Origin: Pseudoxanthomonas sp. PXM01
Lineage (GTDB): Bacteria; Pseudomonadota; Gammaproteobacteria; Xanthomonadales; Xanthomonadaceae
NCBI RefSeq assembly: GCF_014851815.1
Contig: NZ_JACVAJ010000004.1
Span: forward strand, 1-64,000
Direction: 5' to 3'
DNA: 64,000 bases
In this document: piece by piece, positions 6,010-16,151 of the stretch
Layout of the letters: each line of letters begins with the position of its first letter
How positions within the stretch are numbered: the first letter of the stretch is position 1
Notes under the pieces: generated by a model
Told to the model about the DNA's origin: nothing
What the model saw: only the letters and a program-made list of their open reading frames with translations
Databases searched by the model: none
Translations under genes and position numbers: made by a program

Positions 6010-6294
6010 ATGCGAGTACTTCTAGCCACGCTGCTGCTCCTGCCCTGGCCACCTCTTCTGGCCGCTGAGTTCGATACTGAGCCGCTGAGAAAGATTCAAG
6101 CGGATGTTGGCCCAACCTGCACCGTTGAGCCGATCAAATCCACCCTTTCGCTCGTCGGAAACAACGGTGTTCGAGTAGAGCGATGGGTGGTGAAGACCTG
6201 CAATGGTCTAGCCAACTACGAGGTGTCGTACTATCCGCCGCAGTTTTTTCCTGGTCGCACCAGCCCCTATACGGTCCGTCGCATTGAGCAGTAG
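6010..6294 (+). CDS. Small secreted protein of the last cassette
   Basis: A 94-residue protein from ATG 6010 (GTG 6001 would add three residues before the signal peptide). The signal peptide has the core VLLATLLLLPWPPLLAA. The mature part contains two cysteines (PTCTVEPIKS and VKTCNGLANYEV), probably paired, and ends with YTVRRIEQ. It lies between a degenerate and a truncated attC, so this last cassette may now be fixed in place. No family is recognised. Confidence 0.6.
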   Translation: MRVLLATLLLLPWPPLLAAEFDTEPLRKIQADVGPTCTVEPIKSTLSLVGNNGVRVERWVVKTCNGLANYEVSYYPPQFFPGRTSPYTVRRIEQ

Positions 6295-6300
6295 CACGCG

Positions 6301-6341
6301 ACCCAACAATCCATTCAAGCCGAACCCGCTTCGCGGGCCAC
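6301..6341 (+). repeat. Truncated terminal attC remnant
   Basis: The left half of an attC is recognisable (ACCCAAC, then AATCCATTCAAGCCGAACCC, then GCTTCGCGGG). After that the sequence diverges (CCACCTTTAACG) and no R-prime core follows. This marks the right-hand end of the array. Confidence 0.85.
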
Positions 6342-6375
6342 CTTTAACGACATCTCGTCACAAAGAACTTCCGCG

Positions 6376-6792
6376 ATGAGCCCAGAACAGATACGTGTTG
6401 GCGTTGGCGCAATCGTCATGCGCGATGGGCTGGTGTTGCTTGGGCAGAGGATCGGCTCGCACGGCGCCGACACGTGGGCGCTTCCTGGGGGTCATCTCGA
6501 GTTCGGTGAGAGCGCTGCAGCGTGTGCCGCACGCGAAGTCCGCGAAGAGACCGGGCTGGAGATCACGAACGCCGTCGCCGCTCCCTACACGAGTGACGTA
6601 TTCGCCCAGGAGGGCAAGCATTACGTCACCTTGTTTGTCGTTGCCCAAAGCGACGCCGGTGATCCGATGCCGTGCGAGCCAGCCAAGTGTGCCGGTTGGC
6701 AATGGTTCCGCTGGGCGGAGTTGCCACATCCCTTGTTCCAGCCTCTTGCCACGCTTCGTGCGACCGGGTTCGTGCCGGACGGAGCAGTCTGA
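6376..6792 (+). CDS. Nudix hydrolase
   Basis: This 138-residue protein carries a complete Nudix box at residues 38-61: GG-HLEFGE, then REVREETGLE, with the glutamates that bind Mg2+. Nudix enzymes split a nucleoside diphosphate linked to another group; the short single-domain form and the LPGGHLEFGES context resemble the MutT/NUDT15-like group that cleans up modified nucleoside triphosphates, but the substrate cannot be told. It is the first gene after the integron array and has no obvious operon partner. Its codon use is more core-like than that of the cassettes, though still mixed. Confidence 0.88.
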   Translation: MSPEQIRVGVGAIVMRDGLVLLGQRIGSHGADTWALPGGHLEFGESAAACAAREVREETGLEITNAVAAPYTSDVFAQEGKHYVTLFVVAQSDAGDPMPCEPAKCAGWQWFRWAELPHPLFQPLATLRATGFVPDGAV

Positions 6793-6950
6793 CAAGGCTT
6801 CGAAGCCGATCTCGGCTCATGGGTCGGCCTGCCTGAGACGCAGGATGGATGGCACGCGGCTTCATCCTAGCGCACGTGAACACGTCGTCTTTGCATGACG
6901 TTCCGCATGATCGGGCGTCAGACCATCGGCATCTTCACCGGAGATCGTGC

Positions 6951-7343
6951 ATGGAAATCCCGCGCAGGCAGGCCCTCATCGCCGGAGCCGCCGCCATCGC
7001 ATGCATCATCGCGCTTCAGGCGTTCAACAGCGTAGCCTGCTACGAGCACACGCTGCTGACGTTTCTGCTGGTGCTGGGCGTGTTCGTGCTGGCGCCCCTG
7101 CTGCCGGCGATCGTTTCGCTGTTCACCGCCAATCCGCTACGGGCGGTCGGGGCCTGCCTGCTGTTCGCACCCTGGCTGGTGTTCGCCTATTACGTCGACT
7201 GCGTGCGGCCTTACCAAGGCGGCGGGGCGTCGATGATCTACGTGGCGGTGCTGCTGTGGGGCACGCCGTGCGCCATTGTCGGCGCCTTGCTGACGGGACC
7301 GGTGATGCGGCTGTTCGGACTGTCGGTGGCGCCGCGCCGGTAG
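6951..7343 (+). CDS. Four-helix membrane protein, unknown function
   Basis: A 130-residue inner-membrane protein from the ATG at 6951; the frame is open upstream, but that part is arginine/histidine-rich and not gene-like. Four hydrophobic segments lie near residues 9-25, 30-54, 60-78 and 94-116. A CVRPYQGGGAS loop sits between helices three and four. It ends 7 bases before the convergent response-regulator gene. No family is recognised. Confidence 0.65.
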   Translation: MEIPRRQALIAGAAAIACIIALQAFNSVACYEHTLLTFLLVLGVFVLAPLLPAIVSLFTANPLRAVGACLLFAPWLVFAYYVDCVRPYQGGGASMIYVAVLLWGTPCAIVGALLTGPVMRLFGLSVAPRR

Positions 7344-7349
7344 CCGGCC

Positions 7350-8033
7350 CTACTCCCCCTCTTCCGGCGGCAGGATGATGCCGTCGGGATCCACCGCCAG
7401 GCGACCGGCGGCGAGCACGGCCTGGGTGCGGTTGGTGACGTGCAGCTTGCGCAGGATGGCGGTGACGTGGGCCTTGATGGTCGCTTCGGACACGCCCAGG
7501 TCGTAGGCGATCTGCTTGTTGAGGCGGCCGGCGCCGAGCATCTGCAGCACCTTGAACTGCTGCGGGGTGAGATCGCGCAGGCGCTGCGCGGTTTCCTGCT
7601 CGTCGCGGCTGGTGGCCGGCGCGTTGTGCGCTTCGTCGGGCACCCAGCGCTCGCCGTCGAGCACCGCGCCGATGGCCTGGCCGATGGTGTCCGAGTCGGC
7701 GGACTTGGGAATGAAACCGAGCGCACCGTGGTCCAGCGCACGGCGCATCACCGCCGGCTCCTCGCGCGCCGACACGATGACCACCGGCAGCTGCGGATGC
7801 AGCGCGCGCAGGTGCACCAGCGCGTTGAAGCCGTGCGCGCCGGGCATGTTGAGGTCCATCAGCAGCAGGTCGGCGTCGGGATGCGCGTCGACCAGCACGT
7901 ACAGCGCATCGACGCTGTCGGCTTCGTGCAGCTTCACCCCCGGCATGACCCTTTGCACGGCGCCGCGCAGCGCCTCGCGGAACAGCGGGTGGTCGTCGGC
8001 GATCAGTAGGGTGGGCATGGCGTTGCGGTCCAT
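7350..8033 (-). CDS. NarL/LuxR-family response regulator
   Basis: A 227-residue two-component regulator. The receiver domain (residues 6-125) has the acidic pair in IADDHP, phospho-acceptor Asp60 in LLLMDLNMPG and the conserved lysine in IPKSADS. The C-terminal LuxR-type helix-turn-helix (residues 153-210) reads LTPQQFKVLQML, then NKQIAYDLGVSEATIKAHV. A second start at ATG 8018 (MPTLLIADDHP) is equally plausible, since neither has a clear ribosome binding site. No histidine kinase is adjacent. It lies just downstream of acs on the same strand, about 100 bp away, so it may regulate acetate metabolism, as similar regulators do elsewhere. Confidence 0.9.
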   Translation of the reverse strand: MDRNAMPTLLIADDHPLFREALRGAVQRVMPGVKLHEADSVDALYVLVDAHPDADLLLMDLNMPGAHGFNALVHLRALHPQLPVVIVSAREEPAVMRRALDHGALGFIPKSADSDTIGQAIGAVLDGERWVPDEAHNAPATSRDEQETAQRLRDLTPQQFKVLQMLGAGRLNKQIAYDLGVSEATIKAHVTAILRKLHVTNRTQAVLAAGRLAVDPDGIILPPEEGE

Positions 8034-8136
8034 CGTGGGGGAAGGGTAATCCGTAGGGGTCGTGCTGCACAGGTGCGGGCATCATCCGCCCGCACCGTGC
8101 CTGGTCCTCCGCCTCCCCGCGAAGGACCCGTGGTGC

Positions 8137-10080
<1,944 letters not shown>

Positions 10081-10401
10081 GAGGTCCTCCCGGGACGTTC
10101 AAGTAAGGCGTCGATTCTGAAGCAAGAAGGGCGGAAGGCGCGCGTCCGCAAGGACGGTGTCGGCGCATCCGGGGGATCGAGTTTGACGCATACCGGCGTG
10201 CGGCATTGCAGCATCCGGCTTAGACAATGGTCTTAAAGCACGCGGGTCGCCGAGTGCGACAGAACGCCGCACCCCTGTTTTTGTAGGGGTTTGCTTTTGC
10301 TGCACTGCCGTTACGACTAATGGCGAATAGGCGCTGCCGGTACGCAGGCGCAAGTCTCCTCCCAGCCGCGCAACGCGGCCATCAACCTTTCGGGAGGGGT
10401 T
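10081..10401. promoter_or_regulatory. Divergent intergenic region between acs and the porin gene
   Basis: This 321-bp stretch carries the upstream signals of both acs (leftward) and the porin gene (rightward). A GGGAGGGG ribosome binding site (10392-10399) precedes the porin ATG, and a short GCCGCGCAACGCGGC hairpin lies at about 10364-10378. No clear CRP-like palindrome was found. Nothing else gene-like is visible. Confidence 0.5.
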
Positions 10402-11781
10402 ATGACCCAACGTTCCGCATTCGCGCGACGGCCATTGGCTGCCGCGCTGTTCGTCGCCTTGATCGCGCCGGGGATGGCGTTCGCACAGACCGCCAAGGAG
10501 AAGGCGCTGGAGGCCCGCGTCGCCGACCTGGAGCGGCAGGTGCAGCTGCTGCTGTCGTCGCAGCAGCAACAGCAGACCCAGATCACCACCACGCAGGAGC
10601 AGGTGACGCAGGTGCAGGCCGCACAGGCGGCCAAGCCCGCCGCACCGGCCGCCAAGCAGCCGATCCAGAACTCCACCATCCTGACCGCCTCCAATCCGGG
10701 GAGCACGTTCTCCTACGGCGGCTTCATCAAGATGGACGCGATGGTCACCGACACCAGCGATGGCCGCATCGCCGACGGTTCATCGGGCCGCCTGTTCTAC
10801 GTGCCCAGCACCATCCCGGTCGGTGGCCCGACCGCCGACGGCGGCGATCCCTATGCCGACTTCCACGCGCAGTTCTCGCGCTTCTGGCTGAGCGCGGACC
10901 ACGTGACCGAAGGCGGCGACAAGCTCAAGGGCTTCGTCGAGATGGACTTCTTCGGCGGCGGCAGCAACGCGCTGGCCGGCAACGAGACCGCGACGAACAC
11001 CTACGCCGTCACGCTGCGCCATGCGTATGTCAGCTGGAACAACTGGCTGGCCGGCCAGACCTGGTCCAACTTCATGGACGCGGCGGCACTGCCGGATGCC
11101 GTGGACTTCGTCGGTCCCACCGACGGCACGATCTTCGTGCGCCAGGCGCAGTTGCGCTACACCAAGGGTCCGTGGTCGTTCTCGATCGAGAACCCGCAGA
11201 CCACCGTCACCCCGTACCTCACCGGCGCCCGCTTCAACAGCGGGGACAACGCCGCGCCGGACGTCACCGCGCGCTGGCTGACCAAGGGCGACTGGGGTCA
11301 CTTCACCGTGGCCGGCATGGTGCGCCAGTTCAAGCTGCTGGACGAAACCGACACCGGCGCCTCCGTCAGCGTGTCGGGCAAGTTCAACCTGGGCAAGAAC
11401 GACGACATCCGCTATGCGGTGAACGCCGGCCAGGGCATCGGCCGCTATCTCGCCTTCGGCGTGGGCAGCGACGTGGTGACCGAAGCCAACGGCGACATCA
11501 ACGCGCTGGACGGCTACGGCGGCTTCGTCGCCTGGCGCCACGTCTTCAGCCCGAAGGTGCGCACCAACCTGATGTACTCCGCCTCGCACTTCGACAACGA
11601 CACCGCGCTCACGGGCTGGGGAGTGACCGAGCGCACGCAGTCCATGCATGCCAACGTGATCTATTCGCCGTTCCCGAAACTGGACATCGGCGCAGAGCTC
11701 ATCTACGGGCAGCGTTCGCTTGAGGACGACCGCGAGGGCGACCTGAAGCGTCTGCACACCTCCGTCAAATACACATTCTGA
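10402..11781 (+). CDS. DcaP-like trimeric outer-membrane porin
   Basis: A 459-residue outer-membrane protein. It has a signal peptide (cut after AFAQ, near residue 29), an N-terminal coiled coil with a glutamine run (residues 32-75), and then a beta-barrel built of alternating strands (FSYGGFIKMDAMV, YADFHAQFSRFWL) ending in the terminal phenylalanine (TSVKYTF) recognised by the Bam machinery. This matches the DcaP family of diffusion channels for small carboxylic acids, whose coiled coil forms the trimer stalk. The MHS transporter begins 11 bp downstream, so the two probably move the same substrate across both membranes. Confidence 0.88.
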   Translation: MTQRSAFARRPLAAALFVALIAPGMAFAQTAKEKALEARVADLERQVQLLLSSQQQQQTQITTTQEQVTQVQAAQAAKPAAPAAKQPIQNSTILTASNPGSTFSYGGFIKMDAMVTDTSDGRIADGSSGRLFYVPSTIPVGGPTADGGDPYADFHAQFSRFWLSADHVTEGGDKLKGFVEMDFFGGGSNALAGNETATNTYAVTLRHAYVSWNNWLAGQTWSNFMDAAALPDAVDFVGPTDGTIFVRQAQLRYTKGPWSFSIENPQTTVTPYLTGARFNSGDNAAPDVTARWLTKGDWGHFTVAGMVRQFKLLDETDTGASVSVSGKFNLGKNDDIRYAVNAGQGIGRYLAFGVGSDVVTEANGDINALDGYGGFVAWRHVFSPKVRTNLMYSASHFDNDTALTGWGVTERTQSMHANVIYSPFPKLDIGAELIYGQRSLEDDREGDLKRLHTSVKYTF

Positions 11782-11792
11782 GGGGAATCCAC

Positions 11793-13457
11793 ATGAGTTC
11801 CACGTCTGCGCAGCATTCGTCGAAGGGCGAGCTGACGAAGGGCCACAAGAAGGTCATCTTCGCCTCCAGCCTCGGCACCGTCTTCGAGTGGTACGACTTC
11901 TATCTTTACGGTTCGCTGGCGGCCATCATCGCCAAGCAGTTCTTCAGCGGCGTCAACCCGACCACGGGCATGATCTTCGCGCTGCTGGCGTTCGCGGCGG
12001 GCTTCTTCGTGCGTCCGTTCGGCGCGGCCTTCTTCGGCAGCCTCGGCGACCGCATCGGCCGCAAGTACACGTTCCTGGTCACCATCCTGATCATGGGCAT
12101 CTCGACCTTCCTGGTCGGCGTGCTGCCCAACTACGAAACGATCGGCATGGCGGCGCCCGTCATCCTCATCGTGCTGCGCCTGTTGCAGGGTCTGGCGATG
12201 GGCGGCGAGTACGGCGGCGCGGCGACCTATGTGGCCGAGCACGCACCGGACGGCAAGCGCGGCCTGTACACCGCCTTCATCCAGACCACCGCGACGCTGG
12301 GCCTGTTCCTGTCGCTGCTGGTGATCCTGGCGTGCCGCCTGTCGCTGGGCACGGAGGCGTTCGAGGCCTGGGGCTGGCGCATTCCGTTCCTGGGTTCGAT
12401 CGTGCTGCTGGGTATTTCGGTGTGGATCCGCATGCAGTTGAGCGAGTCCCCGCTGTTCCAGCAGATGAAGGCCGAGGGCAAGGGTTCGAAGACGCCGTTC
12501 CGCGACTCGATGAAGGGCGGCAACCTGAAGCTGATGCTGCTGGTGCTGTTCGGCGCCACCGCCGGCCAGGCCGTGGTGTGGTACGCCGGCCAGTTCTACG
12601 CCCTGTTCTACCTGCAGAGCATCCTGAAGGTCGACTCCACCGTCGCCTACCTGCTGATCGCCGCCGCGCTGTTCCTGGCCACACCGTTCTTCCTGTTCTT
12701 CGGCTGGCTGTCGGACCGCATCGGTCGCAAGAAGATCATCATGGCCGGCTGCCTGCTGGCCGCGCTGACCTACTTCCCGATCTTCAAGGGCATCACCCAC
12801 TACGCCAACCCGGGCGTGGAAGAAGCCAGCCGCACGTCGCCGGCCGTCGTGGTCGCCGACAAGAACACCTGCTCGTTCCAGTTCGACCCGATCCCGGGCA
12901 CGCGCAAGTTCACCAGCTCGTGCGACCAGGCCACCGCGGCGCTGGCGCGCGCTGGCGTGCCGTACAGCGTGCAGGACGCAGCGGTCGGTTCGCTGGCGCA
13001 GGTGAACGTGGGTACCACCTCGGTGCCGTCGTTCGAAGCCGCCGGCCTGTCCGGCGACGACGTGAAGGCCAAGACCGCCGCGTTCGGCGGTGAGCTGAAG
13101 AAGGCGCTGGGTGCCGCCGGTTATCCGGAGAAGGCGGACACGGATCGCATCAACGTGCCGATGACGATCTTCCTGCTGTGGATCCTGGTGATCTACGTGA
13201 CCATGGTGTACGGCCCGATCGCCGCCTACCTGGTCGAGCTGTTCCCGACGCAGATCCGCTACACCTCGATGTCGCTGCCGTACCACATCGGTAACGGCTG
13301 GTTCGGCGGCTTCCTGCCGGCGATTTCCTTCGCGCTGGTCGCGGCCACGGGCAACCTGTACTACGGCCTGTGGTACCCGATCGGCATCGCGGTGATGACG
13401 CTGATCATCGGCACGCTGTTCCTGCGTGAGACCAAGGACGTCGACATCACCAAGTAA
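11793..13457 (+). CDS. MFS transporter, metabolite:H+ symporter (MHS) family
   Basis: A 554-residue inner-membrane transporter. It begins with the MHS-type sequence SSLGTVFEWYDFYLYG, and the first cytoplasmic loop has GDRIGRKYTF, the MFS motif; a second copy, SDRIGRKK, opens the second half. Between the halves' helices a large extra segment of about 110 residues (about 345-455) with two cysteines is inserted, probably periplasmic, longer than in ProP or ShiA. The pair with the porin and the divergent acs suggest uptake of acetate or a related acid by proton symport. A GAGGGG ribosome binding site precedes the ATG. Substrate is inferred from context only. Confidence 0.88.
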   Translation: MSSTSAQHSSKGELTKGHKKVIFASSLGTVFEWYDFYLYGSLAAIIAKQFFSGVNPTTGMIFALLAFAAGFFVRPFGAAFFGSLGDRIGRKYTFLVTILIMGISTFLVGVLPNYETIGMAAPVILIVLRLLQGLAMGGEYGGAATYVAEHAPDGKRGLYTAFIQTTATLGLFLSLLVILACRLSLGTEAFEAWGWRIPFLGSIVLLGISVWIRMQLSESPLFQQMKAEGKGSKTPFRDSMKGGNLKLMLLVLFGATAGQAVVWYAGQFYALFYLQSILKVDSTVAYLLIAAALFLATPFFLFFGWLSDRIGRKKIIMAGCLLAALTYFPIFKGITHYANPGVEEASRTSPAVVVADKNTCSFQFDPIPGTRKFTSSCDQATAALARAGVPYSVQDAAVGSLAQVNVGTTSVPSFEAAGLSGDDVKAKTAAFGGELKKALGAAGYPEKADTDRINVPMTIFLLWILVIYVTMVYGPIAAYLVELFPTQIRYTSMSLPYHIGNGWFGGFLPAISFALVAATGNLYYGLWYPIGIAVMTLIIGTLFLRETKDVDITK

Positions 13458-13471
13458 CAAGGTCCTCCCCC

Positions 13472-13533
13472 GCCGGCCCCTCCCAGGGCCGGCAACCTCG
13501 ACGCCGGCCCTCGTGGCCGGCGTTTTCTTTTTT
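13472..13533 (+). terminator. Double-hairpin intrinsic terminator
   Basis: A first stem GCCGGCCC/GGGCCGGC (13472-13479 with 13486-13493) is followed by a second, ACGCCGGCC/GGCCGGCGT (13501-13509 with 13515-13523), and a T-rich run to 13533. It closes the porin-transporter operon. Confidence 0.9.
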
Positions 13534-13585
13534 GCGTCACGGCGGCCAGCTAAGCTGGCCGTTCTTTTTCCACGGGAGCGCCACC

Positions 13586-13966
13586 ATGCCGCTGGTCACC
13601 CTCACCGTCCGCGCACCGAAGGACGATGCCTTCAAGTCGTCGATCCTCGATGCCGTGCATGGCGCGCTGGTCGCGTCCGGCGTACCGGCCACCGACCGCT
13701 TCCAGCGCGTGCTGGAGCTGTCGGCGGAAGACTTCCGTTTCGACCCGTCCTATCCGGACGTCACCGGTGCGCGCGACGACGACTTCGCCCTGATCGAGAT
13801 CCTGTGGTCTGTCGGCCGCAGCGTGAAGGTCAAGAAGGCGCTGCTGGCCGACCTGATGCAGCGACTGACGGCCGCCGGTCGGAATCCGGAGAACGTCATG
13901 GTCTGCTTCAAGGAAACCACGTGGGAGAACTGGGCGTTCGCGGGTGGACGACTGATCCACACGTGA
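13586..13966 (+). CDS. Tautomerase family protein
   Basis: A 126-residue protein starting MPLVTLTVRAP, so the mature N-terminal proline (Pro1) that acts as the base in the tautomerase superfamily is present. The rest follows the beta-alpha-beta pattern of the longer, Tautomerase_2-like group (QRVLELSAEDF, then IEILWSVGRSVKVKKALLADLMQRL, then ENVMVCFKETTWENWAFAGG). Such enzymes isomerise keto-enol compounds; the substrate here is unknown. The open frame continues upstream through the terminator, but only the ATG at 13586 gives the Pro1 start, and GGGAG lies 8 nt before it. Confidence 0.85.
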   Translation: MPLVTLTVRAPKDDAFKSSILDAVHGALVASGVPATDRFQRVLELSAEDFRFDPSYPDVTGARDDDFALIEILWSVGRSVKVKKALLADLMQRLTAAGRNPENVMVCFKETTWENWAFAGGRLIHT

Positions 13967-13972
13967 CGGGCG

Positions 13973-14305
13973 TCAGCGCGGCGGTGCCGCCAGTTCCTTT
14001 TCGCTGAGGAAGCCGTCGCCGTTCGCGTCCTGGCGCTTGAAGCGATCCGCCAACTGCGCGAGATGCGCCTCTCGGGTGATCGGCTTGCCGCGACCGCCCG
14101 GCAGCTCGTCGACCGACAGCACGCCGTCGCGGTTGCGATCCATGCCGTCGAAGGCGTAGCTCATCCAGGCCTGGTATTCGGCTAGGCTGACACGGCCGTC
14201 GCGATCGGTGTCCATGCGCGCCAGATACTCGCCGGTGGCGGTGACCTGGGCCGAGGCCGGCAGTGGCAGGCAGGCGAGAACGAACGGGAGCAGGCAGCGG
14301 CGCAT
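13973..14305 (-). CDS. Secreted EF-hand protein
   Basis: A 110-residue protein with a signal peptide (VLACLPLPASAQ) and three EF-hand calcium loops: DTDRDGRVSLAEY (32-44), DRNRDGVLSVDEL (56-68) and DANGDGFLSEKEL (93-105). Each loop has the acidic residues at positions 1, 3, 5 and 12, so calcium binding is expected, in the periplasm or outside. The start at 14305 was chosen because it gives the signal peptide; a far longer open frame on this strand is only the shadow of the ABC and mutM genes. It is convergent with the tautomerase gene, 6 bp away. Confidence 0.85.
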   Translation of the reverse strand: MRRCLLPFVLACLPLPASAQVTATGEYLARMDTDRDGRVSLAEYQAWMSYAFDGMDRNRDGVLSVDELPGGRGKPITREAHLAQLADRFKRQDANGDGFLSEKELAAPPR

Positions 14306-14425
14306 GCCCGCATTGTAGGCCGCGACGTCATCGATGCCGTGATGCGGTCGGTCCCGGTGCGGCACGGTCCTCGGCGGGCCTGCGGATTCAGGTACGCTGC
14401 CCGGGCACCAACCCTCCCCGCACCG

Positions 14426-15259
14426 ATGAACCTGCCCGTCTCCCCTGCTGCGGCCGCGTCCGCCGCGCCCCTGTTCGAACTGGACCGCGCCACCGTCGTG
14501 CGCGGCGCGACCCGCGTGCTTCACAACCTGTCGCTGACCATCCCGCTCGGCCAGCACACGGCGATCCTCGGGCCGAACGGCGGCGGCAAGTCGACCTTCA
14601 TCAAGCTGATCAACCGCGAGCTGTATCCGCTGGCCCGCGAGGGCGAGGCGCCGGTGAAGGTGTTCGGCCTGCGCCGCTGGAACGTCAACGAGCTGCGCAA
14701 CCGCCTGGGCGTGGTGACCAGCGACCTGACCCGCGACCTGCAACAGATGCCGTACCTCCGCGTCGAAGATGCGGTGGTCACCGGCTTCTTCTCCAGCTTC
14801 GTGGTGCCGCCGCATCGGCAGATCGATGCCGACATGCGCACGCGGGCACGCAACGCGCTGGAGCAGGTGCGGGCGTCCGCATTGGCCGATCGCCACGTCG
14901 CCGAACTGTCCACCGGCGAGATGCGGCGCGTGCTGATCGCCCGTGCGCTGGTGCACGAACCGGAAGCCCTGCTGCTGGACGAGCCCACGGCCGGACTGGA
15001 TCTGGTGGCGCGGCAGCATTTCCTGGGCCTGATGCGGCTGCTGGCTCAGCGCGGCATCACCCTGGTGCTGGTGACGCACCACATCGAGGAGATCATTCCC
15101 GAGATCGACCGCGTGCTGCTGCTGCGCGACGGCGCGGTCTACGCCGACGGCGACCGCGCGGCCACGCTGACCGACGCGCACCTGAGCCACGCATTCGGTG
15201 GGCCGGTACGCGTGCGCTGCGAGGACGGTTTCTACAGTGCGGTGCCCGGCCATGCCTGA
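14426..15259 (+). CDS. ABC transporter ATP-binding protein (orphan)
   Basis: A 277-residue single ATPase domain with Walker A GPNGGGKST (49-57), the signature LSTGEMRR (161-168), Walker B LLLDEP (181-186) and the switch histidine in LVTHHIEE. The signature has T in place of the usual second G. It couples ATP hydrolysis to a membrane partner or to another task, but no permease or binding protein is next to it. The ATG at 14426 was preferred over 14339 because the upstream residues are arginine-rich and not conserved-looking. Its 3' end overlaps mutM by 8 bp, so the two are co-transcribed. Confidence 0.88.
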   Translation: MNLPVSPAAAASAAPLFELDRATVVRGATRVLHNLSLTIPLGQHTAILGPNGGGKSTFIKLINRELYPLAREGEAPVKVFGLRRWNVNELRNRLGVVTSDLTRDLQQMPYLRVEDAVVTGFFSSFVVPPHRQIDADMRTRARNALEQVRASALADRHVAELSTGEMRRVLIARALVHEPEALLLDEPTAGLDLVARQHFLGLMRLLAQRGITLVLVTHHIEEIIPEIDRVLLLRDGAVYADGDRAATLTDAHLSHAFGGPVRVRCEDGFYSAVPGHA

Positions 15260-16070
15260 GTTGCCCGAAGTCGAGACCACGCGCCGCGGTCTGGCGCCGC
15301 ACGTGGAAGGCCGCCGCATCCAGGCCGTGACGCTGCGCCGCCCCGACCTGCGCTGGCCGATCCCGCCGGAGATCACGCACGACCTGCCCGGCCAGCGCAT
15401 CGATGCTGTCCGCCGGCGTGCCAAGTACCTGCTGGTGGATACGGCCGCCGGCAGCGCCCTGCTGCACCTGGGCATGTCGGGCAGCCTGCGCGTGCTGCCT
15501 GCCGACACGCCGGTGACGGCGCACGACCACGTGGACATCGCGCTGCAGGGCAAGGAACAGCGCGTGCTGCGCTTCAACGACCCGCGCCGGTTCGGCTGCC
15601 TGCTGTGGCAACCGGTCGGCGAGGTCCATCCGCTGCTGCAGGGCCTGGGACCGGAGCCGTTGTCGGACGACTTCGACGGCGACTACCTGTTCGACCTGAG
15701 CCGCGGCCGCAAGGCGCCGGTGAAGACCTTCCTGATGGACCAGGCGGTGGTGGTGGGCGTGGGCAACATCTATGCCGCCGAGAGCCTGTTCCGCGCCGGC
15801 ATCTCGCCCCTGCGCGCGGCCGGCAAGGTCTCCCGGGACCGGTACGTGGCGCTGGCGGCGGCCGTGAAGGACATCCTGGCCCATGCGATCACCCGCGGCG
15901 GCACCACGCTGCGGGACTTCCTGAGCCCGGACGGGGCACCCGGCTACTTCGAGCAGGAACTGTCCGCCTACGGCCGTGGCGGCGAACCGTGTCCCCGCTG
16001 TGGACGGCCGATGAAGCAGGCCAGCATCGGCCAGCGCGCCACGGTCTGGTGCGGCTACTGCCAGCGCTGA
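15252..16070 (+). CDS. mutM: Formamidopyrimidine-DNA glycosylase
   Basis: A 272-residue base-excision repair enzyme that removes 8-oxoguanine and formamidopyrimidines and nicks the strand. It starts MPELPEVETTRRG, giving the catalytic Pro and Glu at mature positions 1 and 2; the lysine in RRAKYLLVD (residue 58) is also present. The C-terminal zinc finger CPRC...CGYC (about 245-271) that binds DNA is complete, as is the GNIYAAE helix-two-turns-helix region. It shares 8 bp with the end of the ABC ATPase gene. Confidence 0.97.
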   Translation: MPELPEVETTRRGLAPHVEGRRIQAVTLRRPDLRWPIPPEITHDLPGQRIDAVRRRAKYLLVDTAAGSALLHLGMSGSLRVLPADTPVTAHDHVDIALQGKEQRVLRFNDPRRFGCLLWQPVGEVHPLLQGLGPEPLSDDFDGDYLFDLSRGRKAPVKTFLMDQAVVVGVGNIYAAESLFRAGISPLRAAGKVSRDRYVALAAAVKDILAHAITRGGTTLRDFLSPDGAPGYFEQELSAYGRGGEPCPRCGRPMKQASIGQRATVWCGYCQR

Positions 16071-16095
16071 CCCGCTGAAGGACCCGGCTTCAATC

Positions 16096-16124
16096 ACGTC
16101 ATGTGAGGTAAATGACGTTATATT
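16096..16124 (+). promoter_or_regulatory. Inverted repeat and -10-like box before the ECF sigma gene
   Basis: ACGTCAT (16096-16102) and ATGACGT (16112-16118) form a perfect 7-bp inverted repeat with a 9-bp spacer, directly followed by TATATT (16119-16124). It lies about 30 bp before the sigma factor gene. It could be an operator overlapping the promoter; binding is not shown. Confidence 0.5.
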
Positions 16125-16151
16125 CCCGCCCTTGGCACGTGGGGAAGACGG

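Larger units (their letters stand above)
1..6345 (+). mobile_element. Chromosomal integron cassette array (distal end)
   Basis: This stretch is a run of gene cassettes, each a single rightward ORF followed by an attC recombination site. Thirteen complete attC sites share the outer cores (R-double-prime near CCTAAC, R-prime GTTAGGY), the inner block AATTCATTCAAGCCG and its partner CGGCTTAATTCAGGCG. Two more sites at the right end are decayed. The cassettes are visibly richer in A/T than the flanking core genes and use more mixed codons, as expected of captured genes. No integrase gene or attI is present; because new cassettes enter next to the integrase and attC lies 3' of each gene, intI should be left of the window. 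The array ends near 6345, just before a Nudix gene. Confidence 0.95.

Noticed and set aside
58..6341. Regularly spaced similar repeats suggesting a CRISPR array
   Set aside because: Repeats are 60-69 bp imperfect palindromes 240-610 bp apart with genes between them and integrase cores at their ends; they are attC sites.
11703..13460. A 585-codon minus-strand frame opposite the MHS transporter
   Set aside because: A mirror of a well-supported gene; composition (Gln, Arg, His) is typical of antisense frames.
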